Assembly: GCF_021018805.1 (NCBI RefSeq)
Contig: NC_086253.1
Coordinates: 35,279,583 to 35,343,582, forward strand
Length of the DNA: 64,000 nt
Direction of reading: 5' to 3'
Source: Prinia subflava
Taxonomy: Eukaryota; Chordata; Aves; Passeriformes; Cisticolidae
The notes below the pieces were generated by a model, which saw only the letters and a program-made list of their open reading frames with translations, searched no databases and was not told the origin of the DNA. The position numbers and the translations under genes are program-made. Of the stretch, positions 50,021 to 63,800 are shown piece by piece; the first letter of the stretch is position 1; every line of letters begins with the position of its first letter.

Positions 50021-53000
50021 GACTACCTGTAGAACCTGCAGAACTCATTAGCATCTTCTCTATTGCTTATAGTCTGCTAGGTGTAAAGGCAGATCTAATT
50101 TAATTTTAAATTTTATATTACTTTAATGAGACAGGGTGTGTTTCATAAGGGCATTACTTGCAATACAGAGAGCAGTTTTGTCAGGCTAAAATGATGTGTG
50201 TCTTGGACATAAAGTGCTTACTAGAGGGCTTAGTGGAATAAATATTTCTACTGCTAGAGAAAGCTGTAAGAAAGTCTACTGGTAAAAAATCAAGAATATG
50301 CCAAGTAAAATCTTAAACAAGGCTGTATTCTAAAATAACAAAATCTCATGACTTAATTTACAAGCTGCAAAGAAATCAAGGACACCATGTTTGGGTAAAG
50401 ATTCTCCTTACCTATGATTTATTATTTCTGAGGACTGAAAGGCCAAATCTCAAGAACATCAGTGGAAGTTACATGCAACATTCTGGCAGAGTTATACTCC
50501 AAGACAGTAGTTACCTGCCTTCTCAGGTGTTATAAAAGATATTACAGGGTTAAATGTTCAGCTTGTAGCTGTAGCATTTAGACTTGAGCTGGGAAATTCA
50601 CATTCAACAAACATCCTTGCTAAGTTCTTTTCAGAAAACAAGTCTCATGCATTTTTATGTGCTTCTGTATTATTTAATATGCTACACCTTACTTAGACTT
50701 AGTCACGGTTCTGAAAGAAAATAAAAAATACAAGTGGGATAGTTCTTAGATGTAGTTTGCCAAATATTATTTTGCCCAGGTCATGTGTAGTGTGCTATCA
50801 TTAGTGTTCTGTGCTGGAAATTTTGTTGTTGTTTGGGTTTTTTTGTCTGGTTGGTTTTGTGTCCTTTGTTATGACCTTGGGTCTCAATCAGCTCATTAAA
50901 AATTAAATTGCTTATTATAACCTGGCTTCATTTTCCACTTTGATCAGAAAGCACAATAGGTTCCTTAAGTGGATTTACCCATAAAATATTCTGGTAATGA
51001 GAATAGAAGAGGCAAGTTTAATAACTTTAATATCAAAACAAAAGCTACAGAAATACCACCCAGAGGATAATAACAAAAAACTACTTGAAATATGAAAATT
51101 CTGTTTTCTAGCTTATTAAATTAGCAGTTTTAACGATTTGAAATAGATATAATTTCCACTTCTTCCATGGTTAGTGCTCATCTGCCATCAGCCTGTCAAC
51201 ATTATGGCATTATTTTTGTACTTCAATAATTTGAATTCAGAGAAGGAGATAAAACTCTTTAAAATCATAGAAAAAAATGCTAAATTGTGTTAATGATCCA
51301 TTTTTAAGAGTTTTGCATTTTTGCTAAATTCTCTTATTACTTGCTTTGCAGTAATACTTAGGTATTTTATCTCATAGGCATTTCCACCCACAAAGATTTG
51401 GGAATGGGTAGTGATAGAAACATAACATAAAAATATTTGTGATGAGAAAGCACAGCTTCACTTCGCGTAATTTCACTAGCCCACTGAATCTAGTTTCTCA
51501 CAGGCCATAGGGGAAAATATGAGAGCAGGAAAAGAAATAAAATTATACTTTTCCAGCACCTTCACTGAACTTTCTGTGACCCTGTGGTCGATGTGTTGCC
51601 TATATAAACAACAAGGATCTTAAAGAAGACTATTTCCATATAAACACAACTGTTTGGTTTTTTATTAATATTATTGCATTTTCTTTAGTCTTCTTTTGTT
51701 GTTCTTATTATTTAATTATTCCCTTTTCATTAGTCTCCCTTTTCAAAGGCTTCAGTCAATCTGACACGAGATAAAATGCCTGCAACTAAAGTGACCAATT
51801 GCAAGCCATAGAGGATGAAGAGTTGAGTCATGGTTCTGGGTGTTGAAAATACACTGGAAATATTTGCAGCAAGAGATAGAAAATCATTCATAATGGAGGG
51901 GATTGATCAACCATGAATACAAAAACCTAAAACCAGTCTGTCCAATGTAACTTGCACTTGTTTGTTCTAAATCTATAAGGATCCAAACCAAATCATTAAG
52001 AATAACTTCAGGAAGAAACATTAAATGAATTTTCCTACTAGTAATACAGCTGCTGAAAATTGAATTAATATTAAAATTAGTACTAGTTCTAAATAAATAC
52101 AGAAAGATGAAACACTTATTTTAGGACGCCATCATAACATTACAGTTGCCAGGCTAGGATTGGCGAGCTTAACATTTGACAAAGGTAGCTGTTTGAAGAC
52201 TGGTCTACCCCACCTTGAAAAGATAAAAGTCTTCAAAGCTTGTCTGCCCCAAGTGATGCCTTGAAATGAGATAAAGTAAAGGGTGACTTGTCAAGTCCAG
52301 CTAAAATCCCTGAGCATGTCCACATGTGGCAAAGGGCTGAGAATGAACATTTTCTTCCTCTTATAATTTCATTTTTGGTCAAGAAGTGAATATGATTTTT
52401 CCTTCTTTATCGTACTTGCATAGTTACATTCCTTCTTTTTCTTTTGTAAGCACAAATTGAAGATGTAAATGTAAAGACTGAGAATGCAGTACTTTTCAAG
52501 TTTATATTGTTTTCAGATTTATGGAAAATGTTAAAGGTGAGATTTTGCTTACTGTCATTCAAATCTTTTATAGATTTGAAACCTGAGAATTTCAGAACTT
52601 TAGGGAGCCTTCTTTTAGAATTTTGCAAGAAAAGTTCAAGAGAGAAGATAATATTATACATATCTGTTTTCCCTTTTGTAAATCTCCTTGTTACTGTCTG
52701 GAAAATTATTGAGATGTTATTGTTTTCTTCAAAGCACGTTGTATTATAAAGGTCTTTTCATTATATATAATCAACAGTTATTATAAAAAAAAAGTTTTAT
52801 TTTAACAAATTATTTGATTTGAAAAACAGAGCTACTTTGTGGATGGACTTTATTAAAAGTCATCAGCCATGTGATAATGTAGCACATTTTGTGAGCTCTG
52901 AAATTGTCTCTTGATATTATTTCTCAACTGAACTATTCACTTCTGCAATCTGCTCTTCATATATATATTTAAATGAAGACATTTTCCTTGGAAAATCACA

Positions 53001-56000
53001 GTAGCCTAAATAGAACTCTGATTCCTGCAAATAGCTTGAATATATTTCCCCACATGATGTGTAGACTGTATGCAGAATAGTTTTTACAATAAATCTATTA
53101 AAATCTTTTGTGTGTGCAAATACAGAAAATTGTAAGATTTTTTTAATGTGTTCATATTATTTATGGTCATAATTTATTTTATGTGTTATTTCTTATATGG
53201 CAGTAGTTATGAACATGCCAGTGTCTTTCAGTCTTGGGCTGAATATTGTATTAAATTATTACTGTTCAGAACAATACCCTGATTCAGGTCAAGGATTTGA
53301 AATAAACTTTGATCAATCATTAATAAACTGCACTTCATATATATTTTATCTTATGTAATGCTTTTGGCTGTGTTCTGCATTCATTGTGAGTAGACTGCTC
53401 ATTAAGGAAAAATTATTCTGTTCTCAAATTCTCCAGCCACCGCCATTCACAAATGATTAGATTAAACTAGTTTTAAAATTAGGAAACAATATCAGTAACT
53501 TAAGCAGAAGTAACAAGCAAAAGACTGTTAAAACACAGATGATTCAAAATTAAGATGTACAGGTATATATAATAAAACCGGTAAGACACATCTGCCTATG
53601 CATTTATGTGTTTACACATACAAAATTATATCTATTTACATTTACGTGTATGCTAGTAGAGTCAAAGTAGAGATATTATTTAAATATATAAACAAATTAA
53701 TAAAGGGCATATATAATTTCAATATTAAAATAAGGGTTAATACGTAAAAAACTATCTTTCCTTTTCATGGGAAATATCTAGAACTGTCTTTATGGTTTCT
53801 TTCATATATCCAATATCCTGCAATAAGTGTGCTGCTCTACTGACTGCATTGGGTTTTCTTGTCATTGTTTAGGTTTTATAAATAAAACCAAAGGGGTTTT
53901 GATAGATTTCAAGGCATTAACAGTATCTGGCAGCACTTGGATTGATTGTTTCTCACAGAGAATAATAGCACTTGGGTTAACTTCCAGTAAAAATACAATA
54001 TTTCATAATGTCTCTGTTTCATCTGACATTTAAGTGTATGCTCTCATGCAACCATGTGTTCGGTCCATCCCAATTCAAAGCTCTGTAATTTACATTTAGT
54101 ATCTGAAAAGTTAGTTTTTCTAAGATGTTTGCACCTTTCCCATTGATTTCAGTTATGTAATTGTTTTAATTTCATTGTTTTAATTTAGCAGGCAAAAATA
54201 CAGAAGTATTTATTTCCTAGTTAGTGCCTAGTGTTTAATAGTATTTTTGTCTGAGTTTAGAACTTTTCTACTGTACTGGTATTACCTTCATGACACCATT
54301 TATAAACTAATCAGCTGTTTTGCCTTCCTTCCCACCCCTCACCTTATGCAAGGCTGAAATTTGTTTATCTTTTTTCATCCAGGAAGAGAAAGTCATCTCG
54401 AATTCTCTCCTGGTAAAACAAAACTCTACTCTTTTGGCATCAGGTTTGTACTTCATTATTTTTGAGATAAGCCATTGAAAATTCTTTCTGTGGGTAGACC
54501 ATGTTCAGCTGACAGAGGGAACACGCATTTCTAGTGTATCAGGTTGTTCTGAAACTACGAGTGGTTTGAAGTAACATGAGGGAGGGATCTGGTCCGTTGA
54601 GTCAAATCAGTTTCTGATTACTTTTTCTCTTGTGGAGACTACCCTGTTGTGTTGAAATATGTCTCTGAAATGGCATTCTGATAATCAACAAACTGAAGAG
54701 CCTCTGGCTTGTTAAAGGGCAGATAGCTGAAGGACCAATAACTTTTTTTTGCTCTTTCTCTTCCTCCATCTTCCATCATAATAATTGCCATTAAGCATCA
54801 ACATTCTGTATATGGAAGTGCCTTTATTGTTGAAGCAACAATAGTCGCTTTCAGCTATTCTAACATCTGAAACTGGAGTTCACAGTTGTCTGACTTTACT
54901 ATGATTGTTATCTAGATTGTTGTGCTTTTTGAAATTATTTCCTCTGTTCCTTTCTCCCCATTTTGACACTTCTATGCTGAATCTCCAGTGAGGTTGTGTG
55001 ACATTCTGCTATTTCCTGTTGCTTTGCAGAAAACATAAACATAGCTATGGCTTTCAGCTTTCCCCGTTATCCTCAAAATCATAAAACAGAATTTAATGTT
55101 CGGTGGGTTTTTTTGCCATGTTCTTTATGTGCTATTTTTGAACTTACCTATAATCACCATCTACACTTTGTGGCAAAATGTATCCAGAAAGATGCTGCAT
55201 GTTTGAAAGACAAATGCTGTCATTCTGTAGAATCAATATTTTCTCTGGCAGAAAATAGTAGATTATACATGATTTATACATTATATTGTACTGGATGGAT
55301 TAGAATTTTCATGAGAGCCTTTTAACATGACACAACATACATTGATATGTAAGGTACTCGAGAGTATAATCACCTTTTTTCTTTTTTTTTTCTTTTTTTT
55401 TTCTTTTTTTTTTTCCTTTTTCTTTTTTCTTTCTTTTATAATAAGAAAAATATTGGCTTTGATATTTTTCAAGGTCAAAAACTTTTCAACTGACCTCTAA
55501 GGAAAAAATCATTAGGAGAGATTTCAGGCTCTTGGAAAAACTTTCTCTTATTCTAGGAAGAAAAATTCATTTGGAGTCAGAAGCAGAACATGGGCTCTTT
55601 TACAGTGCAATTAGTTAATCAGTACTTCTGAAGATTAACCTGAAATACTGCATAACTGAACAAAGCTCATTTTTCTTTACAAAAACAAAGCTCCATTAAT
55701 TTAAACTTTATTTTAAAGTGTATCACTTTAGCTACTATGCAGTACTCTGCAGTGTTTAATTTCAATCAGTATGAAACTTAATATAATAAAAAAAAGTGTA
55801 TTCTAAGTTAGATCCAAATAAACACATAATTGTCAAAGGATATACTTTCAGGATCATGTTTTTAATCACATTATTTAGTCTTTGGGGATATTTTTAATAT
55901 TTGTTTCTCTTACTCAGAAATTAAGATGTTTGTTTTCCCTAGTGCCATTTCACTTAAAAGTTCAGATGATTTGAAGTTCAGTTTTGTAAAGAAAAAGATT

Positions 56001-56865
56001 TTTCACAGTGCAACACAATTTTTGCAGCTTTTTATTTTTTTCACTACAAAAAGAACTTGGAGTTGAAAGCTGATATTTTTCAAACTGTAAGCCTCACTGA
56101 GCTTTTAATGTTTTTGTTAGGTACCAAAAGTTGTATTCTATGTATTAAAACTGGATAATAATTTTGTAAATTCACATTTAACTATGAAAAATTACTAATG
56201 CTGTCGACAGTGTGATGTAAATGCCTGCCTAGAGACCTGGTCATAAGAAGTAGTGGGATCAACATTTTGACGACTGATCTGCAAAGTTTACGCCTACTAA
56301 GAAACTCACTGGGTGTTCCAGAGTCACTGGAATTAATAGGAAATCTGAGGTTTTAACTGCCATGACAGAGGAATATTGAGGGACCCTATTGTTTCATTTC
56401 TTTACAAGTTTCCCAGAAGTTTGCAAGATAACACAGGAAAATCCTGTGGGGAGAAAACAGGGGTACTCTTTTTGTTGTTCATTAATCAGTTTTCAATTAG
56501 TTTGACAAATCAATTCTGTATTCCTTTTTTCATTTTGTATTGTTCTCCACACTGCTGAGTCTATCTATTAAAATACAGAACAGCTACACCTTTTAGGTAT
56601 TTTGCTAAGCATTTTTTTCATAGTTCATACATAATTGTGCTTGTGTATTTTAGTAATAGAAGAAATACAGAGTTTTTTTAGTATGACATACTGCTTGATT
56701 TATGCTAATACTTAAATTTAAGTGATACTTTCTATTAAAGATCTATATTGATAGAAAGATGAATGTAAACGGTGGAAGTGGGAAGTTAAAGTGCATATTA
56801 CTTTCTTCCTCATTTATCAGACAATTTTCAGCTTTATGATCAAATATTTTGTCTCAATTTATATT
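50021..56865. other. AT-rich stretch without recognisable gene
   Basis: Nearly 7 kb lacking recognisable exons, RNA genes or transposons. Contains the pyrimidine tract at 55,373-55,437 and a GT-rich patch at about 50,823-50,863. Open frames up to 92 codons (55.05-55.33 kb) show no known relatives. Confidence 0.55.
55373..55437 (+). repeat. Polypyrimidine tract (T runs with single C)
   Basis: Sixty-five bases of T and C only, mostly T runs of 5-11 separated by single C. On the minus strand this gives an artificial Lys/Glu-rich frame. Unstable simple sequence. Confidence 0.95.
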
Positions 56866-57201
56866 AGGTACTGTCACAGTGGACACGGAAAGAACCACAC
56901 GAGGACACGCTGGTGAACGAAGCAGGAAAAGGGGGCGAGTTTATTTACAAAACTCAGTTTTATACATTTCCTATGGGGCCTGTGGATTGGAGGATGGAAT
57001 TCCACCTCTCAATCCACATTGGTCAAGCTAACTGTCAATCAACTTTTCTCTCCCACCTAGAAATATGTAAACAATGAGAAAGTTAGCAAAACATGGCCAG
57101 TGTTTATAGTAGAAAATGTGATAAGGTAAAATTTCTGACTCCAATATGAAGAACATCACAGAAGGCTTAGGAAAGTCTTCAAAACCAGGGTGACAAGGTA
57201 C
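56866..57201. repeat. 6-bp target-site duplication pair (AGGTAC)
   Basis: AGGTAC at 56,866-56,871 and again at 57,196-57,201, flanking the 324-bp LTR directly. A perfect match indicates a comparatively recent or well preserved insertion. Confidence 0.8.
56872..57195 (-). mobile_element. Compact 324-bp solo LTR, alpharetrovirus-like
   Basis: The ends are TGTCACAGTGG and CCAGGGTGACA on the plus strand, giving a terminal inverted repeat with six perfect bases (TGTCAC/GTGACA) that extends to nine of eleven. Perfect AGGTAC duplications flank it. Read on the minus strand, a TATAAA box (complement of 56,958-56,963) is followed only 12 bp later by AATAAA (complement of 56,940-56,945), then a C-rich segment and a short U5. 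This close TATA-AATAAA spacing, the short length and the 6-bp duplication are what avian leukosis-type LTRs show; an ERVK-type element is the alternative. No internal retroviral sequence is present. The 60-codon plus-strand frame over it is antisense chance. Confidence 0.78.
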
Positions 57202-60200
57202 TACATTTTTTCTTAGAAACCACATAAGACAAGCAATCCTAGTCCATATAATGATGTGTGAAAAAATAAATCATGCCTTAAAAATACATTGAGAAATGTA
57301 TTTCTCCTAAAGCATCTGTATACTAGACAATGTTGATATATGTAAAATTCACAGAACTAGTTGGTAACAGCTTTCTGCTTTCTGTTTTCCTCTTTCCTCC
57401 TTCCTTCTCTCCCTTTCCTGTCCTTTCTGCTTGATAAGACATTGCCTTTCTTTCTGTGAAATCCCCTCAGGCTAGTGCTAATTCTGGAAGGAATTAAAAG
57501 CTTGAAATCAGACAGAGAACTGATTTCCTTGCAGGTTAGCCTACGCTGAAAGTTGTCGACACATGCAACAGAGCTGGTGAGATTTGTCTCCTTTATTTCC
57601 TGTGAGTAGAGACAGAATTTGATATTATGGACACAATTTCTTAATATCCTGAGTTCAATGAGATCACAGATTTAAAGTTTCTGAGCACTTACTGAAATTT
57701 TATGTCAACTCTTAGACTGGCTGGCTTCAATCATGGAATGGCTGAAAAAGTCACTATTAACTTCAACACATAAGCACCCCTCACTACTGGGTAAGGATTT
57801 CTGACTCTGACAAACACTAGCAATGCTTTTCAAACAAGACCTTTCAGTCCAACAGGACCGCCATGGGTTGTTTAATTGTGGGTTTGGATAATGAAAATCA
57901 TTGTATAAAGGGATTAATCACATTATTACCATCTTATTTAAATAGAATAGAACATTCCAGTGAGTAATTTGTTATAAGTGAATAATAATTAAAAATATTT
58001 CAAGGGATAATAAATATTTATGTATTAATTTATTGTTCCCTACATGACACACAGTAAGTAATGCAACTGCTGCCTACAGTATCAGCTTGAGTGGCCTATA
58101 TTTCTCTATGGAAATTAGAAGAATGTCCCTTTATATGAAATTCAAAGTTTATCCTGTATTCGTGTGCAAATATTTAAGACACAAGTAAATGTATTTGCAA
58201 GCTTAGCATTCCCTGAAAGTATTTTGGCCACAAAATTAGAAAAAAAATCACATTCAGGGAAGGACCTTAATATACACACACTAAAGAGTAGTACATCTTA
58301 AGTAATGGGAACAGGTTTTCCCAGGGAAAAACTTCATGTTATAGGTGAATTTTTATTGCATTTGCTTGAATTAATGTGCCTTATGATGGTAATTCAAATA
58401 CTAGAACAGCTGCTTTTCAGATGTAAAGTAGTATTATGACTGCAAGCAGTTGCTTAAAGTTTGCTTCGCTTTTTTCTATTTCATAGAAATCATAAAAAAA
58501 TACAATGAGTAGAGCTATTCAGTCAAGGCTGCTCTCATTCTCTGCCAAATCGAGGTCAGTCACACCAAATTCATTCCAGGCAGATGTCTGTCTTACCCAT
58601 ATTTCTTTTGGTTTTTAAAAAAGTAGTGATTTAAATTCTTTCTATTTTACAGGTAATATACTCTAGCGATTTCTTGAAAGAACAAGAACTAAATAAGAGT
58701 AAAAGCTTAAAATCATAGTAGTCTGAAAAAATACCTGCATGTCCATCCATGTCCAGCTGTGTTACTTATTTCCAATTTCACGTTCTCTTTAAAAACCATT
58801 GTTAAAAGAATCCTGATATAACATGATTTCAGGGGGCAAAGATGCTGCATTTGAATGAGAGGTGGTTATCTTTTACTGGCTAACCTAGTGCTTTTCTTTT
58901 ACTTAGATGGAGTTAATTTTTGGCAAAATTCCCTAAGATTTCATGGAAGACTGAGGAGTGATTTAACTCTGAGGACCTGAGGCAAACTGTGTACTTAAAT
59001 CCTTCATTTTTATTGGTCTTGGTGGGATTTAAACTCCTCCTGAAGGATAGGTCCCATGCAAATATATGCTGTATTTCTCACTTCTATACCTCACCTACTG
59101 AACACTTCAAAATATGCAAGATGGTGCATCTGAGGTCACAGGGGGATTGATCTAGAATTCTGCACAGCTGAACTGAGCTGGGACTACAGTCACCCACAAA
59201 GATGGAGAGAGGAAAGCACCAAACTCAAGTGTGGAAATTTTCCCCTCCTATATAAATCAGGCTCTCCCCACTATGGAAAGAGATTTTCCTACTCATGCAG
59301 TCCAGCTGGGAATGTGGCAATACACATAAGGAGCAACTAGAAATGAGTGGGAGCTCTCTTTGCAAGAATATAACCTATAAATTTAAAAAATTCCCAAGGT
59401 TTCAACTTTGTAACAGGTGTTTACAATGGCTTTCTAAATATATGGATGTTTTTAAGGATTTCTCCTGAAGACCTATCTATATGAATTACTCCCATTGCAC
59501 AAGACATTTCCTAAACCTCCTTGAATCACTGGATTCACCTCCATCTCTTTTCTTCAGGGGATCATTTTCTTGAAAATTGCATCTGTCAAAAGACAAAAAG
59601 GAAAAATCAAACATTCTAATGGACTTTTATGTACCACATACGTAATTTTTTAAAAATAGGATGGTATCTTTTGCCACTGCTGACTTTTCTCCTAGCAAAA
59701 GTCAGAAATATCTCCTCATAAACTGAACTTTCATATTTCTGTTTCTGTGCTCAGCTCTTATAACAGCAAAACACCATATCTCTATTAGCCCAATCGAGTT
59801 AGAGTGCTGCAATTGCTGCTCAGAAGAACACAAAGCTCAGTGTTTGAAAGGGACATAAAAACTCCTGTATTCCTTTTCAAGGATGGATTGTGCTCAGTAC
59901 ACATGAATTGTCCGAAGCAGCAAGTAAGAATGAATCATCATGATCTTACCATGAAGCACAAGAGACCAGGAAATGGGAGCATTTTTATCACTTCCAAATA
60001 CAGACAGTTTTTAAAAAGGTGTTATTACACCCTGAAATACTTAAATGTGAAGCTTTTATTCCATGTTTAGCTGTCATCAGCTCTAATGGTACTTTTTGAT
60101 GGAATTTTTTTATTAGTAAATACAAAGTTTCATGCTAAAAATAGTCAAAGCAGCCTGAATGAGGAGGGGTTTTTAAGTTGATTGCTACAAAGAGACATTT

Positions 60201-60480
60201 CTCTGAAAGCAAGATCTTTAAATAGTTTCTGTAAGTTTTATTGCATGGATAAAAGTTAAATTGTGTGTACGCTGCAGTTTCAGAGAATAATTTTTTATGA
60301 ATTAAATCATATTCATTTTCATTTGAATGAAGTTTTAAATTCTCCAAGTCTGGAAACAAAATAAAAATTGACAAAAAGAAACTATGCACATTTTTTCATA
60401 TTTAAGAAATTTATGGTTTTAATATTTGATGGTGAATTTTCATATTCTCTGGGCTTATTTTCATTACATATCTTATATAC
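57202..60480. other. AT-rich stretch without recognisable gene
   Basis: No exon, RNA gene or recognisable transposon. The 88-codon plus-strand frame at 59.80-60.07 kb has no known relative and no convincing splice context. Confidence 0.55.
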
Positions 60481-60483
60481 AGT

Positions 60484-60628
60484 TCAAGGCCAGGTTGGCT
60501 GGGGACTTGAAAAACCTGGTATAATGGAAGTTGTTCTTGCCCATGACAGGACATTTAGAACAAGATTATGTTTAAGGATGTTTAAGTGTGCACCTTCCAA
60601 CTCAAGCTCTTCTATAACTCTATGGTAT
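60484..60628 (+). mobile_element. CR1 LINE 3' tail fragment
   Basis: About 145 bp matching the end of CR1: AAGGCCAGGTTGGCTGGGGA, CCTGGTATAATGGAAGTTGT, TTGCCCATGACAGGA, then CACCTTCCAACTCAAGC and a decayed TCTATAACTCTATGG tail. A 10-bp tandem duplication (ATGTTTAAGG-type, 60,569-60,588) sits where the family has one copy of the TCTTTAAGG block. It is strongly diverged, so an old copy. Confidence 0.72.
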
Positions 60629-60736
60629 TTTTCTAAAGTAAAAGGTAGAATGAAATGCTCCTGCAAATATTAGTGGACGGTCAGGGGCTTACCTCATAGA
60701 CATACCTCATCAGAAAATACAACATTAGGTCCACAC

Positions 60737-60880
60737 CAAAAAAAAAAAAACCAAAAAAACAACAAAACAGCAGCAGCAACAACAACAACAAAATAAACCC
60801 ACAACAAATCCCCAAAAAACCCCCAAACCCGCCCCCGCCCAAAAAACCCAAACCCACCCCCCCAAAACCCACAAAACTTT
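60737..60880 (+). repeat. A/C-only low-complexity block
   Basis: For about 140 bp the plus strand is made almost only of A and C (a few G and T), with CAG and CAA triplets followed by runs of C separated by A runs. The minus strand is G- and T-rich and gives a false Gly/Leu/Phe-rich frame (60,872-60,681). Four or more G runs on the minus strand make quadruplex formation possible. Confidence 0.92.
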
Positions 60881-63800
60881 ATAAATATAACTTTAAATAT
60901 ACAATCACTGTGTGTGATGCAGACTTTGAATCATTAACAATTATTTTGCTGTAAATTAGAGAGCTGCTGAATCAAATGTGTTTGCAATAGCACACTAATT
61001 AAGAAGATGATGCCATGCATTCATGGGTAAATCTGGTTTTTACTGATTGCCTGTAGATACATTTTTACACTTCATAACCTCATGCTTTGTAAATTAGACT
61101 TTTTAGAATGAATGTTCAAAACTTTTTCAAAGACAGTGGTGATTAAAACAATGCAGCAGACATAATCTGTAAGCAGTATTATAGGTGTCTTAGTAGTGTC
61201 AGAGCACATAAAGGCATTCTTCTGAATTCCCCTGGAGAACTTGAAGACATCAAGCTTTTGGATTTGGTCTGTGAGAAACATCACCCACTCACTCAGTCTG
61301 GACTGTGGCTGAGGGTGGGCAGCTGAGATTTGGGCACTAGAGTGCGTGGACTTACGCGTGGCCATCTGCCCCTTCTATTCCAGTGATATGGTCATTGTTT
61401 TTTCTTGGGACAGACACGAGTCACAATCACACTCTGCTAATGAAAGTAATTCTGCAAACACAAATGCATGATCATTCATGTGTAGGGAACTCATGCAAAA
61501 AAGGTTCCAAGAAGTAGATTGTCTTCATAGAACAGCTATTCCAAAATTTTCTTCTCCATGGAAGGGGAATTAATTTATGCATATTTTAATGACAACAAGG
61601 GAACACTGTTTTTGTACATGACAACTTAAAACTATGTTGAAGACGGCTTGTGTGCCTAGAAAAAAATAAATTGTATCCTTGTACTGACTTCCCCATGATC
61701 TTGTAGTTGCCAGGTACATAAAGAATTAATCAGCATATGAAGTTAGTGTGGGTTTCTGTAGGGAAATGAGATATTTGCATAATAAATAAAGAACATGAAC
61801 CCCACATGAATTCCACATGCATGTCTAGTTTACCTGTTTTTTAAAAAAATCCAATTATTTTCTGAGTCAGACTCAAAATTTTAGAGGCTTGAATGCCTGG
61901 AGCTCTGGCAGCAGAGCTTTATATTTTCTAGTCTCATGTGGCCTAACATTCAGTCCATGAGGCAGAGGAATTCTGAAGCTGAGCCAGGAAGATTGCTCTG
62001 CAAATTAATCAGACTTGATCAACAACTTTTTTGTAATGTGGAACACTAAGAAGCTTTTTTCCATTAATCTCACCCTTTTGGTTTTGGCACCATTTTACCT
62101 TTTCTTTTGCCTGTTTATATATAGTAATAACATTTAAGTTTATTTCTTTTTCCTGTGTGAATCAAGTCACAGGACCATATTTTCTCCTTACAACTCACCT
62201 ACCAGGTGTGAGGCTGCCCAAGTCTTTATGCAGTCAGCGACCTTTGCATTGCTGACCTTTGCATTGCAGGGTGGTGCTTTCTCCACTTGACCACACCGTT
62301 AATGGATGCAGAGATATGTAGAAGAGGTTTTAAGAGCTTTAGGGCCAGTTGATGCATAGTCTTCTGAGCAGAAACTGGATGGTCAGCTGGAGGCAATAGC
62401 CTTGGGGGCCCTATGAAGGATTCTCAGAGTTCTCAAGAGCTTTAGCTAGATATTTTGTGCCCAGTACTAGCTGATGCTGCTTTCATCCATTGCCTTTAGT
62501 TCCACACAGACAATATACTTCAGTTTCATCCTTCAGCTTCATCATTTGTTCTCCTCCCTCCTCAATTTAACTTCTCCTTTTCTTCCCTAAATGGAGTCAT
62601 ACAAAAATAAACAGATAAATATTTTAATATTGGTATTATTGTGATGATTTAGCCATATGCTGGAGTCACCTTATGACCTCTGTTTATATGTTGGCCTTAT
62701 ATGTGGTTTACATTTTTAAATTTTCAAGAGCAACAGAATGAGTCTTGTGGATGTTATTTCTACTACATAACTTTATATGCATCAAATATATTTGGTATGG
62801 TATATCAAACTCTAAGTATTTTAGGGGTTGAGATATTATGTGCTGATCTTTGATTATTAAACCTCGCAAAGCTGGCAAGTCTTCCAGCTTAAGTGGGCTC
62901 TTTATACCATAATAAAAGGATATATCATGAGCCAAAGATTAACTGAAGTGGGATATCAGCATATTTTTTGTGGCAAAATCTTTGATATCAGGAGTGTGTG
63001 ATCACAATATGTTTGTTTATCAGCCAGAAAGAAAAAACATACTTCAAAATAAGGAACATTACCATTTGTAGCTAGAATACTTGTAAAGTAATTGTTGGTA
63101 TAGATAGAATTTTAATATGCTTTCTCAAACTTGCTTCTTGATTAAACCTTCCTTTTGGGAGGTTTCAGATGAAGTTCAAATGCTTTTTGAGCTAGAATAG
63201 CAGTAGAACACATATCTTTATGTCTGAATTTCTGTGGGTTTGAAACAAACATGTTAAACCCTCAAACCTAATGTACCTTTAGCTACAATTCCTGTGCCTG
63301 TTGGTCTGTATGCCTCAGACAGATGGTTCTGTTGTCCTGAGAAATATGCTGTTTATTAATAGGACACTATTTCTTAAACTGCTAACACTTCTTAGAAAGA
63401 TGCTGAAATATTTTGTTTCATCAAAATATTTTATGAGTCAGATGTAAATGTGTAACCTGAATAATCTTATAAGGATGAAATATGCCAAGATTTTGGGAAA
63501 CTGTCAGTGTAATTGAACTGAAAATCTGATCAACACTCAGTCAAAACTCAGGTCTGCACTGCTTATATCATACATTTCCTGGAAACTCCTTTTGTCTGTG
63601 GTTCTTTTTAAATTTCATTCCTGCAGGCCAGCTGGGCATGAGGAGAAGGCTGGAAGAGTATGTGTAGCAGAGCTGATGGCTGAACAGGAAACTTTACATT
63701 GCTTCAGAAGTTAAAGACAGGTCTCAAGAATGGGGGGGCCTGAATACAACATGCAAAGAGCATGTAAGCTCTTACTAACGCCTTCAAATATTCTGCCCAG

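Noticed and set aside
60681..60872. Glycine-, leucine- and phenylalanine-rich minus-strand frame
   Set aside because: It is the translation of the A/C simple-sequence block, not a protein.
61072..61365. 97-codon minus-strand frame with balanced composition
   Set aside because: No family recognised and no splice or promoter signals; kept only as a note in the stretch description.
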